This document shows positions 11,606 to 25,984 of a stretch of DNA of 64,000 nucleotides, piece by piece (the stretch's first letter is position 1; each line of letters starts with the position of its first letter). The translations under genes and the position numbers were made by a program. Source of the stretch: Bolinopsis microptera (Eukaryota > Ctenophora > Tentaculata > Lobata > Bolinopsidae); the NCBI RefSeq assembly GCF_026151205.1, contig NC_087077.1, positions 15,908,983-15,972,982 on the forward strand, given 5' to 3'. Below the pieces are notes generated by a model, which did not search any database, had not been told where the DNA came from, and worked only from the letters and a program-made list of their open reading frames with translations.

Positions 11606-12683
11606 CTTTCTAAACTGGTATATGTTTTCCTTGTCTTCTCCAACCACTTTAAATGTCATGGCAGCATTAAATGCTTTTGGAGGCGATCGTCCAAATAATT
11701 TGTTCATATCAGTTAGTTTTTTTATACCAGCTAACAATGGCTCCCCATCTTTTGGTCTGAATCTCCAAGATAGCTGAAATATTTCGAAACTTTATTTTCT
11801 TACTTTGCATATATTATATTATTTTTGATTGACTGAGGAGAAGTATGGACTTGGTGATGAATCCATGAAGATTTATTTACAACCAACACCCAAATGTTGT
11901 GATAATCAAAACTAACCTCAAAGTAACTTTGCAAGTCATCTGCTACTAGTATAGTTTTGTCTCCAAATGTGAATGCTGCTTTAATTGTTTGGTCAATTGT
12001 AGTCTTTCCTTTAGTCAAAAAACTATTCCTTTCTTTCCCCGACCAATTAATGGTAATTAATGGTTCTGCATTGTCACGTAGGAGAATGTTGTATCTAGAT
12101 ATCAAGTTGTTGCCATGAAGCACAAAAGCTGAAAATTTAGTTATATCGCTTTTGGCTTCAACTTTAAAAATAGCCTCCACTCCACCAATCGCTTGTTGAA
12201 ATACACTTGTCACTCTCTTAGGATAGTCATCAAATTTAGACCACGCATCAGACTCTTTCCCTCATTTTCCAAATTGTTGGTCCAGATACAATAAATGCAA
12301 ATTCTGAAGTAATAAACCATGATGAAATCTAAACAGAACTATAATTTCATTTCGATTTATAAAAACCAGAGGGAGGAGGTAAACGTTTAAAAAATCGACA
12401 AAAGCGTGATATCTCAGGAGCGCAAAATCCTTTTGTCCCTGATATCATATATTATGTGAAAACTAGAAAAGTGCCATAACCCCCCCCCCCCCATTTTGGC
12501 ACCATCATTATCTCAGATATCTCCTGAAAAAAGGCTAAATATGATGTGTTAAACTCTCACCTTTTACTTGTAGAGCAGCATCTATATGAGAGTAGCATTC
12601 TGTTGGAAATGGGATTTTGGGTGTGTATTTTGTTTCCTTAGCTACTGTTGATAACTTTTCTAGTCTTCCAGTACCAGAGAGTT
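11606..12683 (-). other. MMP-A hemopexin-like exons
   Basis: Three exons (12561-12683, 11917-12303, 11606-11773) encode the C-terminal propeller-like region. Blade-like signatures are CYSHIDAALQV..FAFIVSGPTIW, then VEAIFKV with FVLHGNNLISRYN, then IKAAFTFGDKTILVADD, then FNAAMTF. The one-base insertion lies in the middle exon, whose length (387) is one base off the value needed for phase, while the MMP-B counterpart (395) is in phase. Confidence 0.7.
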
Positions 12684-13107
12684 CTGTTAAGATATAAAAT
12701 GTAAACTTTAATAGCAAAATAATTGCAAACATGGATCATAATATTATTGCAACTTATACAATAGGTTTTCCATTTAAACACTCCAGTGTGACAATTATCA
12801 TGAAAGGTGAAAATTCTGGAAAAACATTGTACAGTAAATGTCAATACCAGAATGCAAATTGTATATTATGGATTAGTTTTGATCGCTTAAGTTCATAATA
12901 ACTTCTTTTACATTGCTATTCTAATAGAGGTACCTGGGTACAATGTTTTGACTGCTCTGACATCATCATCATGCAGATGCTGGAAGCTAAATGCGCGTAC
13001 GTTAAGTGGATATCCTGCTTTCATCAAAGCATCCGCTTGTGGTGAGTGGAGAATTCCAAGAGCGTGCCCTAAGTTATGTTGTTATTTAAAGCAATTAAAT
13101 TGCTTAA

Positions 13108-13835
13108 GGGGGCCGGGGGGGGGGGGGGGTCTTCATCAAAATTCTATCGAAATCGACTTTATAGTTGTTTCTGATAGAGGGGAGTGATATCTATCAGCTG
13201 CTTTTGGTCCCATGGAAAAATATTGTTCCTAGCCGAAATTATCGCCGGTCTAAGGTCAGCATTTATGAGCCCAATGTGTAATTGTATTGCGCGAGCGATT
13301 TTCAATCGCAAATTCTAAAAATCGTGTCTAAAAATCTATCTTCTCCCACATTTTTTGAGCAATCACCCTGAAACTTTCAGGATATGTTCTAGGGACCATT
13401 TAAAGGAGATCGCTCATAAAATATTTTGAGATATAGACCTTTAAAAATGTTGTATTCAATTTTGAAAATCTTAGACCTCGTTTTTTGAGGTTAGGCCTTT
13501 AAAACTTTTTTGGCCAACAAATTATTTTGCACAAAAACATTTTTTTCCACCAATTTAAAAAAAGCCTTACTCAAAAATCTGGCCCAAACAATAAGGTCCT
13601 GAGGCGATTCCAAAACCATTCAGAAAATTTCATGGGGAAATTTTGAAAAATGAAAAAGCTTTAGGCTTTCTGGTGAAGTCACTTCACGAAAATCGCCAAC
13701 TGAGATAAGGGCAGTTTTCTTTATTTTTAGTGGTCTTTTGGCGGTTGGGGTCCAGAACTTCTCAAAAGTGTGGTCACGGGTCCCAGTTTATTGGCCAACT
13801 GCTATGTTGAGGCTGAAATCCCCCCCCCCCCCCCC
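13108..13835. mobile_element. TTAA-flanked DNA element T1
   Basis: Bounded by TTAA at 13104-13107 and 13836-13839, with G-rich start (GGGGGCC and a G run) and C-run end. Its left 150 bases closely match the terminal repeat of element T2 (29582-30104), including TATAGTTGTTTCTGATAGAG and TTTTGGTCCCATGGAAAAAT. The right side differs from T2. TTAA targets are typical of piggyBac- and Kolobok-type elements. No transposase is present. It sits in an MMP-A intron. Confidence 0.65.
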
Positions 13836-14057
13836 TTAATAAGCATATTTAATTAATACTTAGGACACACAATGTTTATTTCTCAGTACAGTACAATTTA
13901 AGTTAACCTTTACTGTATACTGAAAGGGTTTTATAATAAGAAATATTCTAAACATGGTTATCAGGTTATGAAACGATTGTAAATCACAAGCTGAAGATTC
14001 AAGAATAGAATAATCTCAAAACAATTATTCGACCAAAACACAAGATAATATCCTCAC

Positions 14058-14183
14058 CAATTTCATGGGCAGCAACATACAACATGCTAGTTGCTCCATC
14101 TGCTTGTCCCATAGTAAACGTCTCGAAATCATTGAAATGAATTTCACTGTGAGTTGGAACAAAGGCATGAGCTTTCTCGACTC
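14058..14183 (-). other. MMP-A catalytic exon with first half of the zinc motif
   Basis: The exon encodes VEKAHAFVPTHSEIHFNDF and ends YVAAHEI plus the first base of Gly. The next exon (12934-13068) begins GHALGILHS, so the HExxHxxGxxH zinc site is split by an intron as in MMP-B. The intron 5' of this exon does not exist in MMP-B, where the two halves are one exon (30459-30760). Confidence 0.85.
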
Positions 14184-14406
14184 CTAAAAATGTATAAAAG
14201 TATATTGTTATATTGTATAAGTAATTTTGGTGCAATTAAGAGACGAATTACGTGAGTTATTAAGAGGTTGCGTGTGGGTAGTCACTTTTGGGCCACCCTG
14301 TATAAACATGTTAAAAATTTTAATTTGTTTGATGTACAATATATATGATATAACGATTGTTGCATGTTACTATTTCATACATTTCAATTATTTGATTGAT
14401 TAATAT

Positions 14407-14689
14407 GGGGTCGTTACATATTACCTAATCAATATTTTAGCAATGTTTACTCCCCTCCCCAGTTCCCCCTCTGTAGTCAACCGTAATCAAAACCCACCTG
14501 ACAGCAAAATTACGTAATCATGGGCCATATGGCCTGACCCCCCCCCCCCCCCTTTTTGACTTTTTTCCCCTGGAAAACTCTTTTCACTACGTTTCATGCT
14601 ACCCTGATCATTATTAGCCGAAATCATTGTTATGATATCCCCCACCTCCCCCCCCCCCCCCGGCTGATTACGTAATATGTGAACGACTG
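14407..14689. mobile_element. MITE-like element M1
   Basis: Inverted ends GGGGTCGTTACATATTAC and its reverse at about 14665-14689 (GATTACGTAATATGTGAACG). A related shorter element is at 31257-31397. There is no ORF. Confidence 0.55.
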
Positions 14690-15041
14690 CACATTTCTAT
14701 AAATCCTTGATTATTATCACCCTACGCGCGTGGGGTGGACTCCTGGGGTGGACTTTTATTCAGCGCGTATTTTGTAGCCTGTTCAACTTGACGTTTTGAT
14801 TCGTTACTATCTCAATGTCACAGATACACAGAATGTGAGGTGATCATCTTAAAGAGAAACGTCTCAGCTTTCACCTGGTGTAAAGTTTATCTTTGTACTC
14901 AAAATATAGCTCGCTCAGTGTGCAATAGAAGTTGACAATACAATAACCACGTCTGCGACCGGTCGTCAGATACCGGAGTGTTGCACAAAATTGGGTCCCT
15001 AAATTAAAATTCTATGACACAGTTACCATGCAGAAATGTCT

Positions 15042-16002
15042 AGGGAAACATTTGGTGAAAGTTTCAACTCTCTACTATAAAAATAGCGATAGTTATTGAA
15101 GATAAACCGTGAGAAACTCCCTCTTGTCGAGATCAACGCTCTAGGAACCTCCCTTCTGTACCACGTGACAACGATTTGAGCGTCACGTGGCCGTCACGTG
15201 ACAAAAGTGCGCGCATCGGATGGAGCAGTCTCGTGGGAAATCCTGATTGCCTGATCGATCTCGTGGGAAATCCTGATTGCTACGGAAAGGGCTGACAACC
15301 ACAGTTATTTCCCTTCCTCAATTTTCCAGTTCACTTGCTCAGTGCTGTCAGTTGTTTTTTGTTTGCCCTGCTATATAAACTTCACTCCGTCATAATCCCC
15401 TACTCTCCTATCCAATGAACTGTTTCTGTTACAGCTGCCATTCTGTTGACTGGACCCTAACTTAGTCTTATCATTTTCACTTGATAACTTTATCCGTGTG
15501 CACTTTCTCGAAACTCAACTTATCTTTGTCAAGACTCAGCTAATCTCAGAACTAAATGTTGCCTTAACAGACTTACTTGTCACTGCACTGGGCCCTCCTT
15601 TAAATGCAAATATCATATGAGCAGCTGATCGATTTATTGCTTGAACTGTGCATCCTTTTTAAAAATAAATAAGGTCAATTTTACTATCGTGAAACTTAGT
15701 CACTGAAGACAACGCAATCTGGCTGTGCCGGTTCCCCTCTGCCTAGATCACTTAGAATATCCATAGTTAGCAATACTTTTATCGTTTAATGCAGCGATAT
15801 AGCCAGTTATCAATGCTACATAGTAGATTTTAGCCTGTTCCAATCATCCTTATATCGCGTTAATGGAATTTATGAAATTGCCTACCGTTCAAATCGCTCT
15901 CTGTTGTTAGCACCACACTGATTAACTACGATGTTCCAATTTTTTAGAATTATGTCCGACATAATTCTAATTTTTGCTGTTACAGCAGATAGTTATGGTG
16001 TA
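15042..16002. other. Left interior of D1, upstream of the carried gene
   Basis: Contains a short direct repeat (CTCGTGGGAAATCCTGATTG twice, near 15221 and 15259) and CACGTGAC motifs near 15172-15200. This could be promoter sequence of the carried gene, but no specific element can be assigned. Confidence 0.35.
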
Positions 16003-18874
<2,872 letters not shown>

Positions 18875-19901
18875 TTTATTTTTTAAGCGTTGAGGTTGTC
18901 ACGAAAGCGTACTGTAACGGGACTATCAGATTTGAGTGATTTGATTTTGTGATTTGCAGTTCACGTGATTTTATTGTGATTTTAGACTGTAAAAACTATA
19001 AAGGTTCAAGTTGAACTATCGTCGCCATGATTATGTATTTTGGAACTGTTCACGTTGAAATTGCTTCGTTAATCAGCAGTCTTCCTTGGTTACTTTCTAC
19101 TGTGTAATGCAGCTACGATCAACGATACTTAGCTAGTACATTCATAGTAACACTAACTGCACTGAGAAGAGTAAAAAATTTGAGCTTTGAGGGAATAACA
19201 TTTCCTTGTTTTTAGATACGGTTACTACTCTAGTGAGGGGTTCATAGCTGATCATTAAGGTCTTACTCACAATAATTTGTGCTCTGATATTGGCCGTACT
19301 GACGGCTGTTGAAAAAGCCACTCCGTCAGATGCGCGCCGCAAGAGTCCACCCCTGTAGACCCCACTACGTACAAAATTTGAAATTTTCCCAAAAACTTCT
19401 GATTAAGCTAGTTTGTTTTCAATAACTTTTGCAATATTTACAGTAGACCCTTCAAATTTTCACCAAATGTTACTCCAGACATTTCTGCATGGTAACTGTG
19501 TCATAGAATTTTAATTTAGGGACCCAATTTTGTGCAACACTCCGGTATCTGACGACCGGTCGCAGACGTGGTTATTGTATTGTCAACTTCTATTGCACAC
19601 TGAGCGAGCTATATTTTGAGTACAAAGATAAACTTTACACCAGGTGAAAGCTGAGACGTTTCTCTTTAAGATGATCACCTCACATTCTGTGTATCTGTGA
19701 CATTGAGATAGTAACGAATCAAAACGTCAAGTTGAACAGGCTACAAAATACGCGCTGAATAAAAGTCCACCCCAGGAGTCCACCCCACGCGCGTAGGGTG
19801 ATTATATATATCATTGTTTTTCACATTTTTGATTAATAAATATAATGTAAGGGGAATGCTAGATTTATTTGTGTTGCAGCCTCATGCAAACTAACCATTA
19901 C

Positions 19902-20381
19902 CGTGGAAGGTTTTCTGGTCCGCATGAATACCTTTGATAAACATGAACACTATCTCAGCTGTCGCTGTTGGAACCACTTCTTGGAAATTGAAACCAGCTG
20001 CATCAGAAAAAAGTTGTAATGCATCGATAACCCCAGTCCTTGTGCCCTCTTGCCCTAGTGCGGTACTGAAACAGAGACTGGAATGTGTTTGAGACATTTT
20101 TTGGCATTTCAAGTTAAGGTGAGTGATTTACGTACAATGTGATTTTACGTACAATGTGATTTTGCTTTCTCTATATTTACAAATTTTTCAATTTACCTGT
20201 AATTCTGAAAATTGAATCTTATAAGGTTTTCAGCAGTTTCCCATTTATGCTTAGAGATTGCAAAACGCTTTCTGCGGGTTGGTTTGATACGTCTAGTTGA
20301 ACCATCATCAGATAATGTCCACCTCTTACAAATTCGGGACAAAGTGACCTCAATGTCACCTTGATCTCTCATCACCACAGC
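19902..20381 (-). other. MMP-A furin-site and first catalytic exons
   Basis: Exon 20197-20381 encodes ...KRWTLSDDGSTRRIKPTRRKRFAIS..., containing the RRKR furin-type activation site, then the start of the catalytic domain. Exon 19902-20065 gives the first strands (FNFQEVVPTATAEIVFMFIK). It ends TFHG and joins VEKAHAF across the D1-bearing intron. Confidence 0.8.
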
Positions 20382-20635
20382 CTGTGTGAAATACAGGTGA
20401 TGGATCCATCTTGTTTTTTCGCTTAAAACATAAATAAGCAAATCATAAAACGTATAGCCATGAGACACACAATTAGCTGGCAATGCCTGATCATGACTAC
20501 CCATACGTGATTGAAGCGCTTTATGATGGTTGCAGCTATTGATTGGATTATTTCTATTAGCACTGTGGAAATTTTCAACATGTTATCATCACCATATATC
20601 TGTTTAATGTGTAAGTGTTAAAATTAAAAGCTTAC

Positions 20636-21769
20636 CGAAGAAATTATTCCAGTCTTATATACATTTTTAGCCACTTCTTTTCCTTTTATTGAAAGAGATG
20701 CTACTCCCAAAATCCCTGCCATGTCCTTGTACACGTCCAGTCTGACTTTAAAAGAAAGTGTTTTCTCCTCATTTGAGTTAGGGGTGTAGCATGATTCCAA
20801 CACAGTTTCCTTAGAAACCAGGTTTGAGACAAATTGACCTGAGATATTAATTATAATTTCGTGATGAGGAATATCTACTGTGCAAGTGGAAATATTCAAT
20901 ATTTCAGTTCTTAAAATGTTTGATTTTAAAAGATTTAAAAGTATACTGACCATCAAATAAAGTGAGGAATTGTACACAAAGCTTATTATTCAAGAATCTC
21001 AAAGCCACTATTTCTAGAGGTTTGTCTCCTCCGTTTGCACTTTCAGCTTGATAGTTAAAACCAAGGAAAATAGAACGACTTCGTCCGTTTCTAACATTGT
21101 TGAACTTTACGTCTACTTCCAAATAATATGATTCAGGTTCTGCTCTCTCTGTCGACTCTCTGCCTGAATTTCAACATTTCATTATTGTCTTTTCGTCTTT
21201 AAATATTAGGCTGATATCATTATCTTAGATACTATTCACATACTAACCACACTCACTCACTCAGATATTAGATTTCAAACACTTGGTATTGTGTAGGAAA
21301 CTTATGTGAACACAGGGAAATATTTACCTGGTATCAGGAAGGAAACTAATGCCTTTTGATTAGCTGGTGTGTTAATTTTACTTGACTCGTCAGTACACTT
21401 ATCCTCATCCTGACCTATTGCTAGGTCAGCATTTCCACATCTTTCCTTCTGCATGAATTCTATCATTTCATCTGTTATCTCTCCTGACAAAGATGCAATC
21501 TGGTAAACTGTACTTAGCTTTACAGAATTGTATTTTTATTAAAAACTGAGATCAGATATTTGAAAGTAATATTCCGCGAACAACTGAATATGAAACTGCT
21601 ATTCTTCTAAACTTACCATCTTCGACAAAGCCATTAAAGCGGAGAAATGAAGAAACTGCTGTTTGTAAATCATTCTGACCAAAATTCGGTTTGGTTTGGT
21701 TTTCTTTAGGTTGGTCTGGTTTGGTTTCCTCTGCATTTGTATCCAGGCCCAATGAATAGTCCACGTAAC
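20636..21769 (-). other. MMP-A prodomain, cysteine switch and insert exons
   Basis: 21617-21769 carries the prodomain helix region (NDLQTAVSSFLRFNGFVEDG) and 21328-21483 the cysteine switch RCGNADL. 20951-21163 and 20636-20838 encode an insert (YYLEVDVKFNNVRNGRSRS..., GKEVAKNVYKTGIISS) that separates the switch from the furin site. All four have MMP-B counterparts with the same phases. Confidence 0.8.
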
Positions 21770-23313
21770 CTTTATGAGAATATAATGGGATAAGCTAAGT
21801 GTACGTTTATGGGTTTACCATGAATCTACTGTAACGCAGCAAAGGATTTTTATTTCCAGGTTGTAGTACTTGTCCTTGAAAGGGTGTTCATTGCTCTTCT
21901 GTGTCAATCCTAATCAACCAATTAATAAGAAGAACTTGCAGTTACAAAACTTAAGTTGCAATCAATTTAAGCCTTACCAGCATAAGCAAAATAACCAATG
22001 GGAGTCTCAACTGCATTTTCTTTCTGGCCAAGTTCTTCTAACACTTCGAAGGGGACTGGCTCCTGTATTTCTGGTTTCCACACCTTTACTCCTGAATGTT
22101 CAATCAATGGGTGGTCAACAGTATCTCTCTTGATAAATCAACAATATTGGTAAAGTATTTCATCAATTTACATTCCCTTTTGTGTTCCTACTACTAAGTT
22201 ATGAAACACCTTACCATCATCTCTTCTCTCAAGTACAGCAGGGTCTCCTACATTGTCTTCATTGAATATTTGTGCAGGAGCAGCAGCTGTGGTGTATTGG
22301 TATATAATATGTTTTGTTCATCATATTTGCTACATCTAACGTTTGAAATCAGGAAGTTGAATTACTACAAAGAGGGGGGGGGGGGGGAGGGGGTTGGTGG
22401 TGGAAGGGGCTGGGGGCTGGGGCGGGGGGGGGGGGGGGGGCTACAAATATATATCATGCTGCGTTGATATTAGATTGGAAGTGTATAAAGATTAAAACAA
22501 TATTAAATTAATAGATTTATTTATAATATTTTACAAAATATTACCTCCGTCAATCCCAAAAATCACAACTCTGGCTACTTTCATATAATTGCTGTTTCTG
22601 GATGATTGGATGTGAATTTGATTCCCGGATGGAGACCCTTGGCAGTTAACTTTGTAGCGCATACGATTCACTCCGTTGAACAGGATTCCGGATTGGGTCT
22701 GAAGATTTGCTACTCCGCAAAAGACTCTGCCTGTTGATCCCTTTACATAAATGCGGGCATTCTTTATAGCAGTCTGAGGGGTCTCAGAGTCTGGTGCATA
22801 TATCTCTACCTGAGAAGGAATTTAGTTCATTTTATGAATGATTTTTACTATCAACAGTTTTTGTGCTCAAATATTTGATGTTGATTGCATTCTTTATTGT
22901 ATTGAACGTCCTTACTAATGATATTATATTATTTAATATATATGTACGTATTGTACGTTTAAAATATCTCAGCTTCGAAACTAAAGAAAGTTTCAGATCG
23001 ACTGGTATAGTAACTGAACAGACATATTATCATGAAGGCTATTAAAGGGGACGAAGGTCTCTATAGAGTTTGTTCCTTGTCTTATAACAAGGAACATATA
23101 TTAGTAAACTAGCCAAAAAACTGTAAATTTAATTCTGTACCTTGGTAATTTGAGCCTGCTCCTGAAGGGTTACAATCAACCAGTTTTTGTTACCACCGAG
23201 TTGACCGTAAGTTGAATCATCATTAATACAGTTCCCTCCATGTGAAGGTTCTCCATTGGGTCCTCTATAAGGGTCCTTCAATTCTGCCGTAACTATAGTC
23301 AAGGCTCCAGCAG

Positions 23314-25984
23314 CTGTGAAGATGATTACTTAGATGAGCAGTGTGGTTTACAAGGCATTCATGATTAGTAAATAGAAGGTTATTTGATCTATCAGTTTTG
23401 TATTTGAAATTTTTTTCCCAAAATCATCAAATCTGTAGTTTTTCAAATTGTACATGGTTAATGTTATCTCAGATGAGATCTCCATTATAAGTGAAGACAT
23501 TGCTGTCTTTGTCAGAGTGTCTGTAGTATGATTATGTGTGTGCTTTCAAAGGATACGTTCACCCGCTAAAACATCAAGTTAATGCTTTCCCAGTTCCATC
23601 ACTGCTTCTACAGTTCATTACTTCCCGGTGCTCAATGTATGCTATCCTTCGTGCTGCTGAGCTACAGTTGATGTATCTGGTGGATTGGTTCTACTGAGAA
23701 GAATTGTTTTACTGATTTTACGGAATACATACGCTCAACAGTACTATAGAATAAATTATATATAATTAAAGGAACATCGCATGAAAATAATCATTTCATT
23801 TGTTCAAACCTTCCTGTAATTCTCTGCCGGTCATAATCTCTCTCACGGTATCTGAAGTTCGACTAAAATAGTTTTGAGTGTTTCTTTGAAGCTCATCTTA
23901 GTCTTATCCGTGTATATCTGGATTCATATGGACATGTCAGAAAACAGCATAATAACATATAATATGAAATATCCTCACTTCCACAGGTTTGAAAGGAAAA
24001 GATACGGCTACATTCCAACTGTTTATGAGCGGTGCTACTGTTAAACAGCAACTAAACAAGATCCAGGCTAACAAGTGGATCAAAAGTCGTGTCGCACCTT
24101 GAAATTTATCAGAAAGTCCTTTCATGAGAATAAGGGGTCGATTTGTAGAATAATCACGTTTTTGTTTACCTGGATATGGATCGTCATACTGATTAATCGG
24201 CTGTTTAAAAAAATCGATGTTTAAGCGACAAAGAGATAAACTGCATCAAGTGCAAATACCTAAGCAACATGAGGGGGAGAAAGTGATAAACAAAGCTAGA
24301 AATACGGAATTACACGAAAAGGAAATATGATAATTTGATCAAAATATGGTAATTTGATCATTCTGTAATCGTGAACTGTTTTTCGCACACTACGTTACAA
24401 TGACTAATGACTATATGTGTAAAATGTACGAGAATGTCGGCCTCCTGGTTGTTTCATTAATACCTGTTAGGACAATTACGGTAATTTTATTTTAGAATTA
24501 CCTTTAAGTTTGTCCCAGAGCACCCACTGTAAATCTAATTAAATCTCGTGCTCATTTAACGAAACTTTTCCAGACAGAATTACCAATGGTTTTTAGTGAG
24601 GTAATATGTGGACTTATTGGTTATAAAATAATTAGTTTTCGACAGGATTAGTGTTTACCAAGAGCTACAATGACGCTCTGATATCATTATTGAATGACAT
24701 GTTACCCCAAAGTTAAGTTTCGCGGTGCAGAGGCGGCTCGTGGGTAGGGTGTATTAGGCAAGGTGGGTTTTAACCCACCTCGACTGACTCAAGGGGGTTT
24801 AGGGGCAGGCCCCCCAACGGCCAGCGGCCCCTGCTGGAGGGGAAACCAGACGATTTTGGCGTCCTGAAATGGCTCTAGATGCATTAAAACCGCACTATTT
24901 CTACTGACTATGTCAAGATTTATATTACTAAAAGTGACCAAATTTCTGTCGACTAGGTCATAACACACGCGATAATTCGGCTGACTGGTGAAATATATTG
25001 ACAACCAACAACGCATTTGATCCACCATCGTCCATCATGAACTTTAAACAGAACATTTCAAATTGTTTATTTATAACACTAAAAGCCAAAAGGAAGTCTG
25101 CGGTCGAAAAAACGAAATTTGAAAATTGTTCATCGTATTATAAACGCAACGTACACACCAAGTGCTTAACAGAATAATGGATCTGCTCAGTATTTGGAGC
25201 AGTGGGTGGCATTTTTGCCCTCTCGCGACTTTACCACAATATAGCTTTACAATCGGTGGTGATTTTGTCCCGACTTAGGCCCACGAAATTGATAGTTTCA
25301 CCGAATTATCATTCGATTATAGGACAGGACTCCTAAAGGGAGAAGGCTGTAACTTCGTAGGAAGTATCGTGAATTATCCTACTATAATACAGGATAACAG
25401 GAAGTGAAAGCAATTGTGGGTGTTTCTCAAACCCACTTTACATCAAATAATAATTAGACGTACAATACAATTTTCACAAGAGCCACTGGCCCCTTTTGCA
25501 AAATAAACGTAATATCCGAGATTCCGGGTGTTTTCAAACCCATCTATGAGCGCTCGATTCATAATTTAAATCTGGCCTCTCTGTGATCATTAAAGGTTGG
25601 GCCATCAACTAATATGATATGATGATGGATCTGAGATTATAGAATAATGAAATTAATTATTTTTCCCCCTCTTATAAGTGGGTGTATCTCGTGGGTGTAT
25701 CTCGACACCCACACAATCCAGGTGAGCCGTCAGTATTCTTGGACCTGAAACAGTCTTTTTGAATTCTGTCCAGATTTCCGAGAGTTTGAAGTCTTTTGAG
25801 CGAACTAAAAAGCAGTAAAAATAATACTTTTTGATTATAACAAGAGGCTTATTATTTCACAGAGAAATTTTTAAATGAGGCCTTTTTACCCAAGTGTCAT
25901 CGTATTGTACACTAGTACATTATACATTAGTACATTAGCTTCGAGCTAAATTAAAATTGTTCAAGAGTTCCATTACAACTGGGA
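23314..25984. other. Intergenic region between MMP-A and MMP-B, with a relic exon
   Basis: A relic of the MMP-B exon 34961-35058 is visible on the minus strand at about 23811-23900: it keeps SKKHSK and ITG before a GT donor but has stop codons between them. The rest is AT-rich. Small hairpins with GTGGGTTTTAACCCAC (24761-24778) and GTGGGTGT..AAACCCAC (near 25415) may be remains of small DNA elements. Confidence 0.5.
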
